Source: Caryophanon tenue | GTDB taxonomy: Bacteria > Bacillota > Bacilli > Bacillales_A > Planococcaceae | Assembly: GCF_001700315.1 (NCBI RefSeq) | Contig: NZ_MASJ01000038.1 | Span: 1-64,000, forward strand | Direction: 5' to 3' | Length of the DNA stretch: 64,000 bases | Shown here: piece after piece, positions 1 to 9,100 of the stretch | Layout of the letters: each line of letters opens with the position of its first letter | Position numbering within the stretch: position 1 is the first letter of the stretch | Notes under the pieces: generated by a model | The model's database searches: none | Told to the model about the DNA's origin: nothing | Seen by the model: the letters and a program-made list of their open reading frames with translations, nothing else | Program-made: the position numbers and the translations under genes

Positions 1-38
1 GCGTACCGTACAGGTGCGCTATTTTTTATAATTCGGGC

Positions 39-1202
39 TTACAGAATACTTGAATAACCGATTATTAAAGTTGTGATTTGGAAGTCTTGAAACCTAGCTA
101 TTCCAATCCAAATAATAATAAGAACCAATTGAACTGTTTGAATACTCAAATCAATTTTTTGAGCGTCATACACAATATATAAATAATTCACCGGAAAAAA
201 AACATACATCGTAAATAAACTTGGAATTAAATATTTGGAATATACCGCTGACAAAACCCAAGTTTCTCCAAAAAAATACAAAATAATTTCATCGATAAAT
301 AAATATAAAAACGAAAAAAGTATAATCCCTGTCACAAAATTAAAAGTCATAATTTTACCATAAGATTTCAACGAGTTACCTTTTTCATCCATTTCTTTAC
401 TAGACATATTCTTAAAAATATCTGCTGTCACGCTTCCTAAAATATTAATAGGACTCCTTAATAAACGTTCAGTTAAACTATAAAATCCTAATTCCGTCGA
501 AGAATATAAGAAAGAGACACTTACAATCATACTATTAAGTGAAAAAGTATTTAACAGTTGTATGGGCAGTTGAAATTTAGGAAATTTTTTATATTTCACT
601 AAAGTACTTTTTAAATTTTTCATCTCTACTGATTTAATATTTATTGAAAAATTAAGCTTTTTTTGCAAATGAATTATCCAAATTAATTGAGACAAAAGGA
701 GAGCAATAATCATATATTGATTTAATGCCCAACCAAAAACAATTAAAAATACTGCTAAAATAAGTTGACTTAACCACTTATTATTTGACAGTTCCTTAAA
801 TTTCCCTTCTTTAATACCATATTGATAATAAATTTGATAGTAACTCATAATTATTATTGAAAAAGTATATATGCCTGACAAAAAATATGTATTATAAATA
901 GTAAATTTGTCAAATAAATTAAGACCAATAAAAAAAAGGAAGCCTAAAAAAAGCGAATTTATTATACTAATAGTAACAATTTGTGTCAAATCTTTATGAA
1001 GGCTATGTTTAGACATAATTGGGATAGCAACTTCTAATCTAAGCGTAGCTATTATAACTCCAATAGTCACACAAGTTAAATACAAAGAATATTCACCAAA
1101 CTCGTCTGGATTAAATACCCTTGTTATAAGAGGGAGCGTAATAAAAGGGATTAGTTGAGCTAATAAAGTTCCTCTAAATAAGATACTTATTCTTTTTAAC
1201 AT
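39..1202 (-). CDS. Wzx-type polysaccharide flippase (MATE/MVF-like)
   Basis: This is a hydrophobic protein of 387 residues with about ten to twelve predicted membrane segments and an N-terminal amphipathic start (MLKRISILFRGTLLAQ), as in O-antigen/teichuronic acid flippases. By family it would flip undecaprenyl-PP-linked repeat units across the membrane. It is the last gene visible of the eps operon, 9 nt after the GT2 gene, and is read from an ATG preceded by AGGTAGG. At 387 residues it is shorter than the usual 410-480, and the stop falls within what should be the last helices. A C-terminal truncation or frameshift near positions 30-45 is possible but unproven. The region is visibly AT-rich. 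Confidence 0.8.
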   Translation of the reverse strand: MLKRISILFRGTLLAQLIPFITLPLITRVFNPDEFGEYSLYLTCVTIGVIIATLRLEVAIPIMSKHSLHKDLTQIVTISIINSLFLGFLFFIGLNLFDKFTIYNTYFLSGIYTFSIIIMSYYQIYYQYGIKEGKFKELSNNKWLSQLILAVFLIVFGWALNQYMIIALLLSQLIWIIHLQKKLNFSINIKSVEMKNLKSTLVKYKKFPKFQLPIQLLNTFSLNSMIVSVSFLYSSTELGFYSLTERLLRSPINILGSVTADIFKNMSSKEMDEKGNSLKSYGKIMTFNFVTGIILFSFLYLFIDEIILYFFGETWVLSAVYSKYLIPSLFTMYVFFPVNYLYIVYDAQKIDLSIQTVQLVLIIIWIGIARFQDFQITTLIIGYSSIL

Positions 1203-1211
1203 GAATGAATT

Positions 1212-2129
1212 TTACCTACCTTTACGAAAAAGTTCAGTATATTTCTTTTCATAATATAAGTTAATAAAAGGCATTGCTAACTTCACTACTCTGCCCACGG
1301 AAGATATTTCAGAAAATTCATATTTATCTTTATTAACTTTTTGATACGCGTCCCAATAGCGCCACCAAGCTACTATTTGATAAAAAAATTTAGAATGTTT
1401 TAAATTAGGTACAATTTTTTCCAGTCTTAAATGATAATTTATAAGGTAACCTTCAATGTTATTAGATTTAAAGTTTTCATTTAAAGTTATTCCATCTTCA
1501 CTTTGATATTCCACATATTTCAAAACTTTATTAGTGCAAATCAATTGGTGATTTAATCCAACCTGATCGAATATGTAAGCTTCAGGTATAAACTTCACCT
1601 CTTTATTTTCAGGAAATTTAAAGTTTCTCAAAACTTCAGTCTTATTCATTTCACAACAATCGCCATAATTTTTGCGATTCTTTCTTCTAGGAAAATGTAA
1701 ATCTAAATAAGAAATATTTCTCCCACTGAATTTTTCTCCTATAACCTCATTTGTTCGGCTATTTAGACATTTACCTATTATTCCACTCGTAGACGAATCT
1801 TTAATTTCAGCAGACATATTATACAATATGTCTACTGCATCATCTGCCATCCAATCATCAGAATCTAAAATTAAAAAATATTCTCCTTCAGCTTTTTCTA
1901 AAGCTAAATTAATTGCAGTATATTTTCCACCGTTCTCTTTTAAAAAAAAACGAATTAATAATTCACTTTCATTCATATAATCTTCAATGTATTTTTGTGT
2001 ACCATCTTTTGATCCATCATCAACAATTACCACTTCAAAATTTTTATTTTTTTGATTTTCCAAGCTTTTCAAACATCTTCCTAATGTATGTTTACGATTA
2101 TACGTAGGAATAGCTATGGTTAAAAACAT
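1212..2129 (-). CDS. Family 2 glycosyltransferase
   Basis: This is a cytoplasmic GT-A glycosyltransferase of 305 residues. The N-terminus (FLTIAIPTYNRKHTLGRCL) and the nucleotide-binding VVIVDDGSKDGT at about residue 34 are typical of GT2. The metal-binding LDSDDW (about 90-95) matches the family DXD-like motif. It probably adds one sugar to the lipid-linked repeat unit, but donor and linkage cannot be read from sequence. It has a good ribosome site (AAAGGTGG) and sits between the polymerase and flippase genes, so it is part of the repeat-unit-specific section of the operon. Confidence 0.88.
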   Translation of the reverse strand: MFLTIAIPTYNRKHTLGRCLKSLENQKNKNFEVVIVDDGSKDGTQKYIEDYMNESELLIRFFLKENGGKYTAINLALEKAEGEYFLILDSDDWMADDAVDILYNMSAEIKDSSTSGIIGKCLNSRTNEVIGEKFSGRNISYLDLHFPRRKNRKNYGDCCEMNKTEVLRNFKFPENKEVKFIPEAYIFDQVGLNHQLICTNKVLKYVEYQSEDGITLNENFKSNNIEGYLINYHLRLEKIVPNLKHSKFFYQIVAWWRYWDAYQKVNKDKYEFSEISSVGRVVKLAMPFINLYYEKKYTELFRKGR

Positions 2130-2145
2130 TATATATATCCACCTT

Positions 2146-3438
2146 TTAAATAGTCTTATTTTTTTTTATAAAATTAAGTAGAATTCCTAACATTACATAA
2201 ATAACATAAAAAAACAGAGTTGAGGTAATTAACATGAAAAAACCATTATATAATGAGCCTCGTGCAAAAATTATATATGCAGAACACACTGTTACAGTTA
2301 AAAAGATATTTGGAAAAAGATTAAGGTGGTTTATCAATTTATCAAAATACTTGAACACAAACGCCCAAAATATTGCCAATAACACTCCGTACCACCAAAA
2401 GTTAGCAAATAAATCTCCATAGAAAGTAGGGTGCATTGAAAAAGTAGTATTACTAAAATCTCCACTATAAGCTGTTCCCATTGAAACAGCAAAATCTGGT
2501 GGTTTTATACCTCCAGAAAGCTGTGTTGGCAGCCAAAAGAGTAGAATTCTCACATATGACGCTCCCTCATTAAACCCTGGAAAATTATTATTAAATTGGA
2601 TAAAATAATAAAAGGCATTTCTTAGCCCTAACTCTCCGTCATCGCCAATAATTTGATTTAAAATCATCTCATTGATTTCTTTTAAATTAAAGGTACTTAT
2701 AAAGTACTCCAAGCTTCCTTTTATTCGAATAACCCTTAACATATATACTATATATACCGTAGTTAATGCTAATAAAGAAAGTTGAATTGTTTTTTTAAAA
2801 CCTATCCCTTTACTTTTTATAATAACTACTATCGCTATTCCTACTATCAAAGGCAATATCTGAATTCTATTTCCTGAAATCATTGCTACTGAGAAAATTA
2901 TAAGCATACTTATAGAAGCCCATAGATATTTTTTTTTCAATAAAAAGTATAAACCTATGCCTGCCACACCAAAAAAGACATAACTATTCAATCTATATGG
3001 ATGTAATAAATTTAATTGAGAATAAAAAATATAAAACCTTCCCCATGTAGCCTGTCCTATTCCTCCAAAATGCACAATAGCTATACTCAAAAGCATACCT
3101 AAACTCAGTGAAAGAACTATCAAGAAACTTTTACTGATAAACTTTTCATTAAAAGAAGAATGAGAACTCAAACCTTTGAATGTGATTTCATTCTTAGAGA
3201 CTATTAATCCTCTAGTTATAAGATACATAATATTAAAAATAATCATAAATAATGACGCCTTCGCCATAATAAATAACTTATTAATATCTGAAGTAATCGT
3301 CATTTCAATAAATTGTGGGATACCTATCATTATTAATAATGTTCCCCAAAAGAAAATTGCTCTAGATTTCACTTGAAACTCTAGATAACATACTGCAACC
3401 AATGATATCAATTGAGTTAACCCAATAATTTGAAGCAT
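2146..3438 (-). CDS. Wzy-type O-antigen/exopolysaccharide polymerase
   Basis: A protein of 430 residues with about ten to twelve hydrophobic helices and a long extracytoplasmic loop around residues 245-340 that includes a GDDGELGLRNAFYYF segment. This layout is typical of oligosaccharide repeat unit polymerases. Wzy proteins have little sequence conservation, so the call rests on topology, size and position between the dehydratase gene and GT2/Wzx genes. Its predicted job is block polymerisation of flipped repeat units at the outer membrane face, with length set by the Wzz-like protein at 6946-7656. The start is an ATG after GAGGTAG. Confidence 0.75.
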   Translation of the reverse strand: MLQIIGLTQLISLVAVCYLEFQVKSRAIFFWGTLLIMIGIPQFIEMTITSDINKLFIMAKASLFMIIFNIMYLITRGLIVSKNEITFKGLSSHSSFNEKFISKSFLIVLSLSLGMLLSIAIVHFGGIGQATWGRFYIFYSQLNLLHPYRLNSYVFFGVAGIGLYFLLKKKYLWASISMLIIFSVAMISGNRIQILPLIVGIAIVVIIKSKGIGFKKTIQLSLLALTTVYIVYMLRVIRIKGSLEYFISTFNLKEINEMILNQIIGDDGELGLRNAFYYFIQFNNNFPGFNEGASYVRILLFWLPTQLSGGIKPPDFAVSMGTAYSGDFSNTTFSMHPTFYGDLFANFWWYGVLLAIFWAFVFKYFDKLINHLNLFPNIFLTVTVCSAYIIFARGSLYNGFFMLITSTLFFYVIYVMLGILLNFIKKNKTI

Positions 3439-3456
3439 TTTATCTACCTCATACCT

Positions 3457-5280
3457 CTATAAAATTGTTTCATTTACTTTCCAATTTCCATTCGCAGTAC
3501 CCACTACTTTCTTACGCAAGTCCTCAGTTTCCAGCTGTTGCACTTCCGCTAAAAGTTCTTCAAGCTGCTCATGTTCCATACAGTTCGCTTTCCCTACATG
3601 GATTTTCGGGAAGATATTTTCTTCGTGTATTTCTTCAGGGTTTAGAAGTTCTTCATACATCTTCTCCCCTGGGCGAATGCCAGAGAATTCGATTTTGATT
3701 TCGTCTTCGGTAAAGCCTGATAAGCGAATAATGTTTTTCGCAAGGTCGACAATTTTTACGGGTTCGCCCATATCGAGTACGAATACTTCACCACCACGTG
3801 CCAGTGTCCCCGCCTGTAGTACAAGACGGCTTGCTTCTGGGATTGTCATAAAGTAGCGTGTCATATCTGGGTGCGTTACCGTAATCGGGCCACCTGCAGC
3901 GATTTGTGCTTTAAAGCGCGGTACGACCGAGCCTCGAGAGCCAAGTACGTTACCAAAGCGTACAGCCGCAAACGTTGTGTTACTGCGTCGCGCTAAATCT
4001 TGTACCACCATCTCCGCAATACGCTTTGTCGAGCCCATGACGTTTGGTGGGTTTACTGCTTTATCGGTCGATACGAGTACAAACTTCGTCGAACCAAATT
4101 CATGTGCCGCTTCCGCCACATTTTTCGTACCGAACACATTGTTTTTCACCGCTTCGTACGGGTTATATTCCATTAACGGTACGTGTTTATGCGCCGCTGC
4201 ATGGTAAATCACGTCTGGGCGGTGCTCGCTCACCACTTCGAAAATACGTTCACGGTCTTGTACATCAGCAATGACTGGTATTAGCTCAGTGCCGTTAAAT
4301 CCCGCTTCCGTTAACTCCATATGAATCGTGTAAATCGAGTTTTCCCCGTGCCCTAACAATAGTAGCTTTTTCGGTTGGAACTTCATCACTTGGCGACAAA
4401 TTTCAGAGCCAATCGAGCCCCCTGCCCCAGTAACTAAAATCGTTTTATCCGTTAATGCTTTTGAAATCGCAAGCATATCAAGCTTCACTTCGTCGCGACC
4501 AAGTAAGTCTTCAATCTTTACTTCTTTAATATCGTTAACCTTTACTTGCCCTGTCATAACGTCTTCGATTTTTGGCATAATCTTTACTTTTGCCCCTGTT
4601 CCAAGGCAGCTTTCATATACATGCTCGATGCCCTTTTTACCAACAGACGGAATGGCAATAATAATTTCTTCAATTTGCTTTTGTTCGACCAGTCGTGGAA
4701 TGTCCTTCGTTGTCCCGCAAACCGTAACATCAAAAATCTTTAAGTTTTGTTTATTTAAATCATCATCCACTAAGCATACCGGGAAATATGTATCCTCATC
4801 GTGACGTTGTAAATTACGTAATAGCATCGTGCCACCTGTACCAGCACCAACAATTAATACGCGCGTTAGCTTTTTCGGGCTACGCAGTAATGTATGACGC
4901 TCCTTAATGACACGTACAAGGAAGCGTGAACCACCAATTAAAATCATATGTAATAACCACGTAATTGCTAATACACGTACATACACATCACCAACTAAAA
5001 TGCTTTGCATAATACCTGCCACTACGATTGAAATCGTGACGGCATATGCAATGATTACAAGTTCACGAACAGATGCAACACTCCATACACGGTCATATAA
5101 ATGGAAGAAAAACGCCGCAATGTGATGACTAAATAATAGTGTCAATGCACTTAGAATAATTAAGCTGTTCGAATAAACATTTAATGTTGGGTTTAATATC
5201 CAATAACTCATAAAAATCGCAGATAGCACGATTGCTGAGTCCAATAAGAAAAATGCAGCATATCTCAACCTGTAATTCAT
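3457..5280 (-). CDS. Membrane-bound UDP-sugar 4,6-dehydratase/epimerase (CapD/EpsC family)
   Basis: 607 residues. Four N-terminal membrane helices (about 1-120) are followed by a CoA-binding-like Rossmann fold with GAGTGG (145-150) and a second, catalytic SDR Rossmann domain beginning GAGGSIG (285-291). The STDKAVNP motif is the TDK-type active site of UDP-GlcNAc C4,6-dehydratases such as PglF, CapD and FlaA1. By family it converts UDP-GlcNAc to a 4-keto-6-deoxy intermediate, the first step towards amino-deoxysugars such as bacillosamine or FucNAc. Length and architecture are complete. Codon use resembles the housekeeping genes, unlike the AT-rich genes that follow it in the operon. Confidence 0.9.
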   Translation of the reverse strand: MNYRLRYAAFFLLDSAIVLSAIFMSYWILNPTLNVYSNSLIILSALTLLFSHHIAAFFFHLYDRVWSVASVRELVIIAYAVTISIVVAGIMQSILVGDVYVRVLAITWLLHMILIGGSRFLVRVIKERHTLLRSPKKLTRVLIVGAGTGGTMLLRNLQRHDEDTYFPVCLVDDDLNKQNLKIFDVTVCGTTKDIPRLVEQKQIEEIIIAIPSVGKKGIEHVYESCLGTGAKVKIMPKIEDVMTGQVKVNDIKEVKIEDLLGRDEVKLDMLAISKALTDKTILVTGAGGSIGSEICRQVMKFQPKKLLLLGHGENSIYTIHMELTEAGFNGTELIPVIADVQDRERIFEVVSEHRPDVIYHAAAHKHVPLMEYNPYEAVKNNVFGTKNVAEAAHEFGSTKFVLVSTDKAVNPPNVMGSTKRIAEMVVQDLARRSNTTFAAVRFGNVLGSRGSVVPRFKAQIAAGGPITVTHPDMTRYFMTIPEASRLVLQAGTLARGGEVFVLDMGEPVKIVDLAKNIIRLSGFTEDEIKIEFSGIRPGEKMYEELLNPEEIHEENIFPKIHVGKANCMEHEQLEELLAEVQQLETEDLRKKVVGTANGNWKVNETIL

Positions 5281-5388
5281 AAATATTTAATACCTCTCTC
5301 GTTCCTGGATTTCCAAAATACTACATTCCATTATACAACTAATTAACCATTTATGGGAACAACTTTCCAAGTTTTTTACAGCTTCTTA

Positions 5389-6153
5389 TTATTTGAATAG
5401 TACGGACCACCACTTTTTTTGTTTTGCTTCTTTTGGTTCCCATACTATTAGACCTTGATTTTGTATAATTCTCTCATTATTTTCGAGAAGCATATCAATA
5501 GTCTCATGATGCTTTTTTTTCTCTAAATAATCTAAACCTGCATTAAACAGCGACGGGCGCGTGCCTACATTATGTGCATCTGAACCGTACGTATGTACTA
5601 AATTCGCTTCTACTAGCTGTAGTGCCAGCTGCTGCACGGATTTTCCGAAATGTCCACTTAAGCTTCCGGCTGTTACTTGCGATACGGCCCCTTCACGAAT
5701 AAGGCGTTCTAAACGCTCCGGCTTTTCCGCAATCCCTTTATTACGCTCTGGGTGCGCAATAATGGGTGTAATGCCTTCATCTAATAATCCATACAGTATG
5801 TTTTTCGTATATTGAGGGACATTGCTAGACGGTAGCTCTAACAGCATATAGCGTGAATTCGCTAACGTTAATAAATTCCCAGCTTTATATTGCGCTACAA
5901 TATCCGGCTGAATGCGGATTTCTTGACCTGTATGCAAGGTAATCCCATAGTGCGCTGCCACATGCTGTAGCTCTTGCACTTGTGCTGTTACAACCGTTGC
6001 AGTTACATCGTATTGCGGATGCAACGCATGGGATGTCGAAATAATATCCGTAATCTTCTCTTGCTGTGCTTGTGCAAACATCGCCTTCGTGTCATCAATC
6101 GTCGTCGGTCCGTCATCCACACCGTATAGCACATGCGTATGCATATCAATCAT
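5389..6153 (-). CDS. PHP-domain protein-tyrosine phosphatase (CpsB/YwqE-like)
   Basis: 254 residues from the ATG at 6153. An in-frame ATG seven codons upstream is less likely because the ribosome site GAAGGGGAT lies between the two. The start MIDMHTHVLYGVDDGP carries the HxH metal ligands of the PHP fold, and further ligands are visible in TSHALH, IIAHPERN and YGSDAHN. By family this manganese-dependent phosphatase dephosphorylates the BY-kinase tyrosine cluster and its substrates. It follows the kinase gene by 55 nt, so kinase and phosphatase are made together, as in the B. subtilis ywqC-ywqD-ywqE set. Confidence 0.9.
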   Translation of the reverse strand: MIDMHTHVLYGVDDGPTTIDDTKAMFAQAQQEKITDIISTSHALHPQYDVTATVVTAQVQELQHVAAHYGITLHTGQEIRIQPDIVAQYKAGNLLTLANSRYMLLELPSSNVPQYTKNILYGLLDEGITPIIAHPERNKGIAEKPERLERLIREGAVSQVTAGSLSGHFGKSVQQLALQLVEANLVHTYGSDAHNVGTRPSLFNAGLDYLEKKKHHETIDMLLENNERIIQNQGLIVWEPKEAKQKKWWSVLFK

Positions 6154-6208
6154 GTAATTATCCCCTTCTCTCATTTAACAGAAAAAGAGTAAATGGCACG
6201 AATGCCTT

Positions 6209-6928
6209 TTACTCTGGTTGTCCGTAGTATTGATAATAATAGTGATCACGCTCTAGCACATAATTATTTAAAATTACGCCTAAAATATTAGCTTTAGATG
6301 CTACTAGCGCTTCCTTCGCCTTTTGCACCATGGCTTTATCTGCTTCACCTGCGTTAACTACTAGGACAGTCCCATCACAGCGGTTTGATAAAATTTGTGC
6401 ATCTGTTACAGATAGCACTGGTGGTACGTCAAAAATCACAAAATCATAAGCTGCTGTTACGTCTAAGATGAATTGGTTCATCGATTTTGAAGCAAGTAGC
6501 TCCGCTGGGTTTGGTGGAATTGGACCACTTGTCATCACAAATAAGTTTTCCTGTTCGGTCTCATGAACTGCCTCACTCATCGTAATTTGATGCGTCAGTA
6601 AATTCGATAAACCTTTTGTGTTTTTCAAATTGAATGTATGATGTACTGTCGGTTTACGCATATCTGCGTCTACTAATAACACGCGTTTACCGCCTTGTGC
6701 GTACACAGCAGCGATATTGGCAGAGTTTGTTGATTTCCCCTCACCTGGTGATGAAGACGTCACAATAACCGACTTAATCTCCTTATCAGGATTCGAGAAA
6801 CTAATATTTGTACGAATCGTACGGAATTGCTCAGATACGATCGCTTTTGGACTTTCAATTGTAATTAACTTACGTGCCAATGTAGAAGGAGTACGCTTAG
6901 CACGTTGCTTTTTCTTTTTATTAAACAT
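6209..6928 (-). CDS. CpsD/CapB-family bacterial tyrosine kinase
   Basis: 239 residues. Walker A is SSPGEGKST (about 59-67), Walker A' is VLLVDADMR (about 83-91), and a Walker B-like FVIFDVPPV follows near 160. The C-terminus YYYQYYGQPE is the autophosphorylated tyrosine cluster typical of BY-kinases. The basic N-terminus (MFNKKKKQRAKR) suits membrane association. As in other Bacillota, the kinase lacks its own membrane helices and needs the adjacent Wzz-like modulator (6946-7656, 17 nt upstream) for activation. It controls polysaccharide length and possibly UDP-sugar dehydrogenases. Confidence 0.93.
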   Translation of the reverse strand: MFNKKKKQRAKRTPSTLARKLITIESPKAIVSEQFRTIRTNISFSNPDKEIKSVIVTSSSPGEGKSTNSANIAAVYAQGGKRVLLVDADMRKPTVHHTFNLKNTKGLSNLLTHQITMSEAVHETEQENLFVMTSGPIPPNPAELLASKSMNQFILDVTAAYDFVIFDVPPVLSVTDAQILSNRCDGTVLVVNAGEADKAMVQKAKEALVASKANILGVILNNYVLERDHYYYQYYGQPE

Positions 6929-6945
6929 GTTAACTCGCTCCTATT

Positions 6946-7656
6946 TTATGCTCTGCGTCGTGTGCTCTTTTGTAAGTCTTTTTCCGTAATCGGACTTACT
7001 AAGCCAATTACCGGTAACTCTAATAAATCTTCAACGTCTTTTTCAGATTTGATCGTCGTATCTAAGTATTCTAGTAAGAATGCTAAACCGACACCAATCA
7101 TTAAACCTAATACAGCAGCAATCGCCATATTCAGGACTTTATTCGGAGATACAGGGCTAGGATTTTCAGAATGCATGGCAGGTGATAAAATATTCACGTT
7201 ATCCACATTCATTAGCGTTGTAATTTCCTTTTGGAATACGGTTGCAATTGTATTGACAATATCCGTTGCAACTGCATGACTTTCGTCTTGTACGCTTACC
7301 GCTAAAATCTGTGAATTATTCGCATTTGATACCGTAATTTTACTTGCTAATTGTGAAGCTGTTAATTCTAAATCTAACTCTGCATTCACAATATCTAAAA
7401 TTGCCGGACTTTTAATAATCTCACTGTATGTATTGATTAGTTGTAAGTTTGTCTGAATTTCAGATGTTGTCACCTGCTGTGACTGCGAACTTTGCTGATT
7501 TACTAAAATCTGTGTTGTCGCTTGATACATCGGTGTGATGACGTAAAAGCTAATAATTGCGGCAATCACAATGGCTGCGATTGTAATCCCAGCAATCATC
7601 CCTAGACGCTTTTTTAACGTCTGGAAAATATCTTGCAAGCTAATTGTTTCTTCCAC
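6946..7656 (-). CDS. Wzz/YveK-family chain-length determinant and kinase modulator
   Basis: 236 residues starting at a GTG, chosen because AAGGGAGAG lies 7 nt upstream. Two membrane helices (about 19-40 and 173-195) flank an extracytoplasmic Wzz domain, and a short cytoplasmic tail follows, which in this family contacts and activates the BY-kinase. The segment before the second helix (HSENPSPVSPNKVLN) matches the proline-rich motif usual there. It is the first gene of the visible eps operon, about 26 nt after the predicted transcription start, and it sets the modal length of the polysaccharide. Confidence 0.9.
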   Translation of the reverse strand: MEETISLQDIFQTLKKRLGMIAGITIAAIVIAAIISFYVITPMYQATTQILVNQQSSQSQQVTTSEIQTNLQLINTYSEIIKSPAILDIVNAELDLELTASQLASKITVSNANNSQILAVSVQDESHAVATDIVNTIATVFQKEITTLMNVDNVNILSPAMHSENPSPVSPNKVLNMAIAAVLGLMIGVGLAFLLEYLDTTIKSEKDVEDLLELPVIGLVSPITEKDLQKSTRRRA

Positions 7657-7688
7657 TAAATCGTCTCTCCCTTATTATAGCTCTTACC

Positions 7689-7717
7689 ATTATACGAACT
7701 TTGTTGTGCTATGTCTT
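7689..7717 (-). promoter_or_regulatory. Predicted sigma-A promoter of the eps operon
   Basis: On the minus strand a -35 AAGACA (7712-7717) is separated by 17 nt from a perfect -10 TATAAT (7689-7694). The predicted start near 7682 leaves a short leader to the GTG at 7656. The rest of 7718-7977 holds no ORF or clear hairpin that I can see. Confidence 0.6.
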
Positions 7718-7977
7718 GATAATTTTGCGCTATTCTTCTATTGATGCTATTCGAATTTATATGACTAAGTTCGACACAAACAACTAAATTATAGCACAAT
7801 TCTAGGACTTTATGACATCCGGCTTATCATTTGACATCTTGTACAGAATCTTTTTAATTCTACCATTTTTACTCGGTCATGTCTCTATCTTCTGTCAATC
7901 TTCATTATACAGACACAAGTACTTGGTTGCGAACTATTTTTTCTTTATTTCCTATTAAATTACAATTTTTACAGTAC

Positions 7978-8016
7978 AAAAACTCGCTGACTACGAATAT
8001 AGTCATGCGAGTTTTA
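7978..8016 (-). terminator. Terminator after the membrane-anchored repeat protein
   Basis: An inverted repeat AAAACTCGC/GCGAGTTTT extended by TGACTA/TAGTCA lies directly after the stop codon at 8020 and is followed by T-rich sequence on the minus strand. Confidence 0.75.
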
Positions 8017-8019
8017 TGA

Positions 8020-9015
8020 TTAAAACTGACTTTTCACTTGGTCTAATAAACTAGCTTCACGTGCTTTTTTAGCCGATTCGTACTGTGTAACGAAACTATC
8101 TGCGTATGAAGCATCATAGCCATTTGCCTGTAGTTCATTTTTCACAACACTTAATAATGCGTTGAATGCATTATCAGTATTACTTTCTAACGATTGTGCT
8201 GCACCGTAATATTTTTGATAAAAGTATGCGTATGACACGCTCTCACCGTTCGCTTTAGCCGTTGCATATTCGCTTTTCGCTGTGCCGATTAAGCCGCCTA
8301 ATTTCGCTGATGCTTGACTTTCAAGCGATGCAAACGAACCTGCATACTTATTTTTAATGTCCGATACAGTCGGTTTTCCGCCGGTAGATGTTTCGCCACC
8401 AGCATTCGGTGCTGTCGTATCATTTGTCGAACCACTGCCGCCACTATTAACGGCTCCACCGTTTGATGCTGTATTGCCATCTGTCGTCGTATTATTTGTT
8501 GTGCCTGTATTTGATGAACCTGCATTTGCTGTCGTTTGTTCACCTGTATTTGTTTCGTTGTTCGTTGCATCAGTTGTAGTTGAACCGTTTGCTACACCAT
8601 TATTTGTTGTTGTATTTGTCGGTGATGTATACGTAATCGCTGTCGTTTCACCTGTTGGTAATACTGCTTCACCATTTGCCTGTACGACTGCACCTGCTGG
8701 TAAAGTTGTCACATTGTCTGTTACTGTGCCATCTGGTAATGTGACCGTCGTACCATCTTCGTTCACAGTTGTTCCTTCTGGGAATGTCGCTATTGCTTGT
8801 GTCGCCGGTGACACCTCATCTAACACATTGCCGTCTTTATCTACCACAACAACCGAACCATCTGGTAACTCTAACTCAAATCCTTCTTCTAACACTTCGT
8901 CAACCTTTTCGTCAGCGACGTCATATTCTTTAATTTGTGTGAAGTATACGAGGACACCACCAACTGCTAACACAAGAACTAAAAGAATACCGAAAATCCA
9001 TTTTAATTTCTTCAT
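8020..9015 (-). CDS. Membrane-anchored extracellular repeat protein, function unknown
   Basis: 331 residues. One N-terminal helix (about 6-27, WIFGILLVLVLAVGGVLVYF) works as a signal anchor. Residues 35-125 contain about three degenerate repeats built round LPDG/LPAG/LPTG turns with DG or NG pairs. Residues 130-215 are a low-complexity Thr/Asn/Gly/Ser linker. The last 110 residues look alpha-helical, rich in Ala, Ser and Lys. I do not recognise the family. Its position between the eps and S-layer loci suggests an envelope role. A long antisense frame over the low-complexity part is an artefact of repeat composition. It has its own terminator and a good ribosome site (GAGGGG). Confidence 0.75.
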   Translation of the reverse strand: MKKLKWIFGILLVLVLAVGGVLVYFTQIKEYDVADEKVDEVLEEGFELELPDGSVVVVDKDGNVLDEVSPATQAIATFPEGTTVNEDGTTVTLPDGTVTDNVTTLPAGAVVQANGEAVLPTGETTAITYTSPTNTTTNNGVANGSTTTDATNNETNTGEQTTANAGSSNTGTTNNTTTDGNTASNGGAVNSGGSGSTNDTTAPNAGGETSTGGKPTVSDIKNKYAGSFASLESQASAKLGGLIGTAKSEYATAKANGESVSYAYFYQKYYGAAQSLESNTDNAFNALLSVVKNELQANGYDASYADSFVTQYESAKKAREASLLDQVKSQF

Positions 9016-9064
9016 GTAAACCCCTCAGACTGTTTTCTTTTTATTTTACCATATAAAAAGAAAA

Positions 9065-9085
9065 CTCTCAGTAAATTACTGAGAG
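9065..9085 (-). terminator. Terminator after the SLH protein gene
   Basis: CTCTCAGTAA/TTACTGAGAG hairpin followed by TTTTCTTTTT on the minus strand, just after the stop codon at 9101. Confidence 0.8.
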
Positions 9086-9100
9086 CTTCCGAATAATTCC

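Noticed and set aside
8357-9019. Long open frame on the plus strand opposite the membrane-anchored repeat protein
   Set aside because: Its product is a low-complexity Val/Ser/Pro string without a ribosome site; it is the mirror of the Thr/Asn linker codons.
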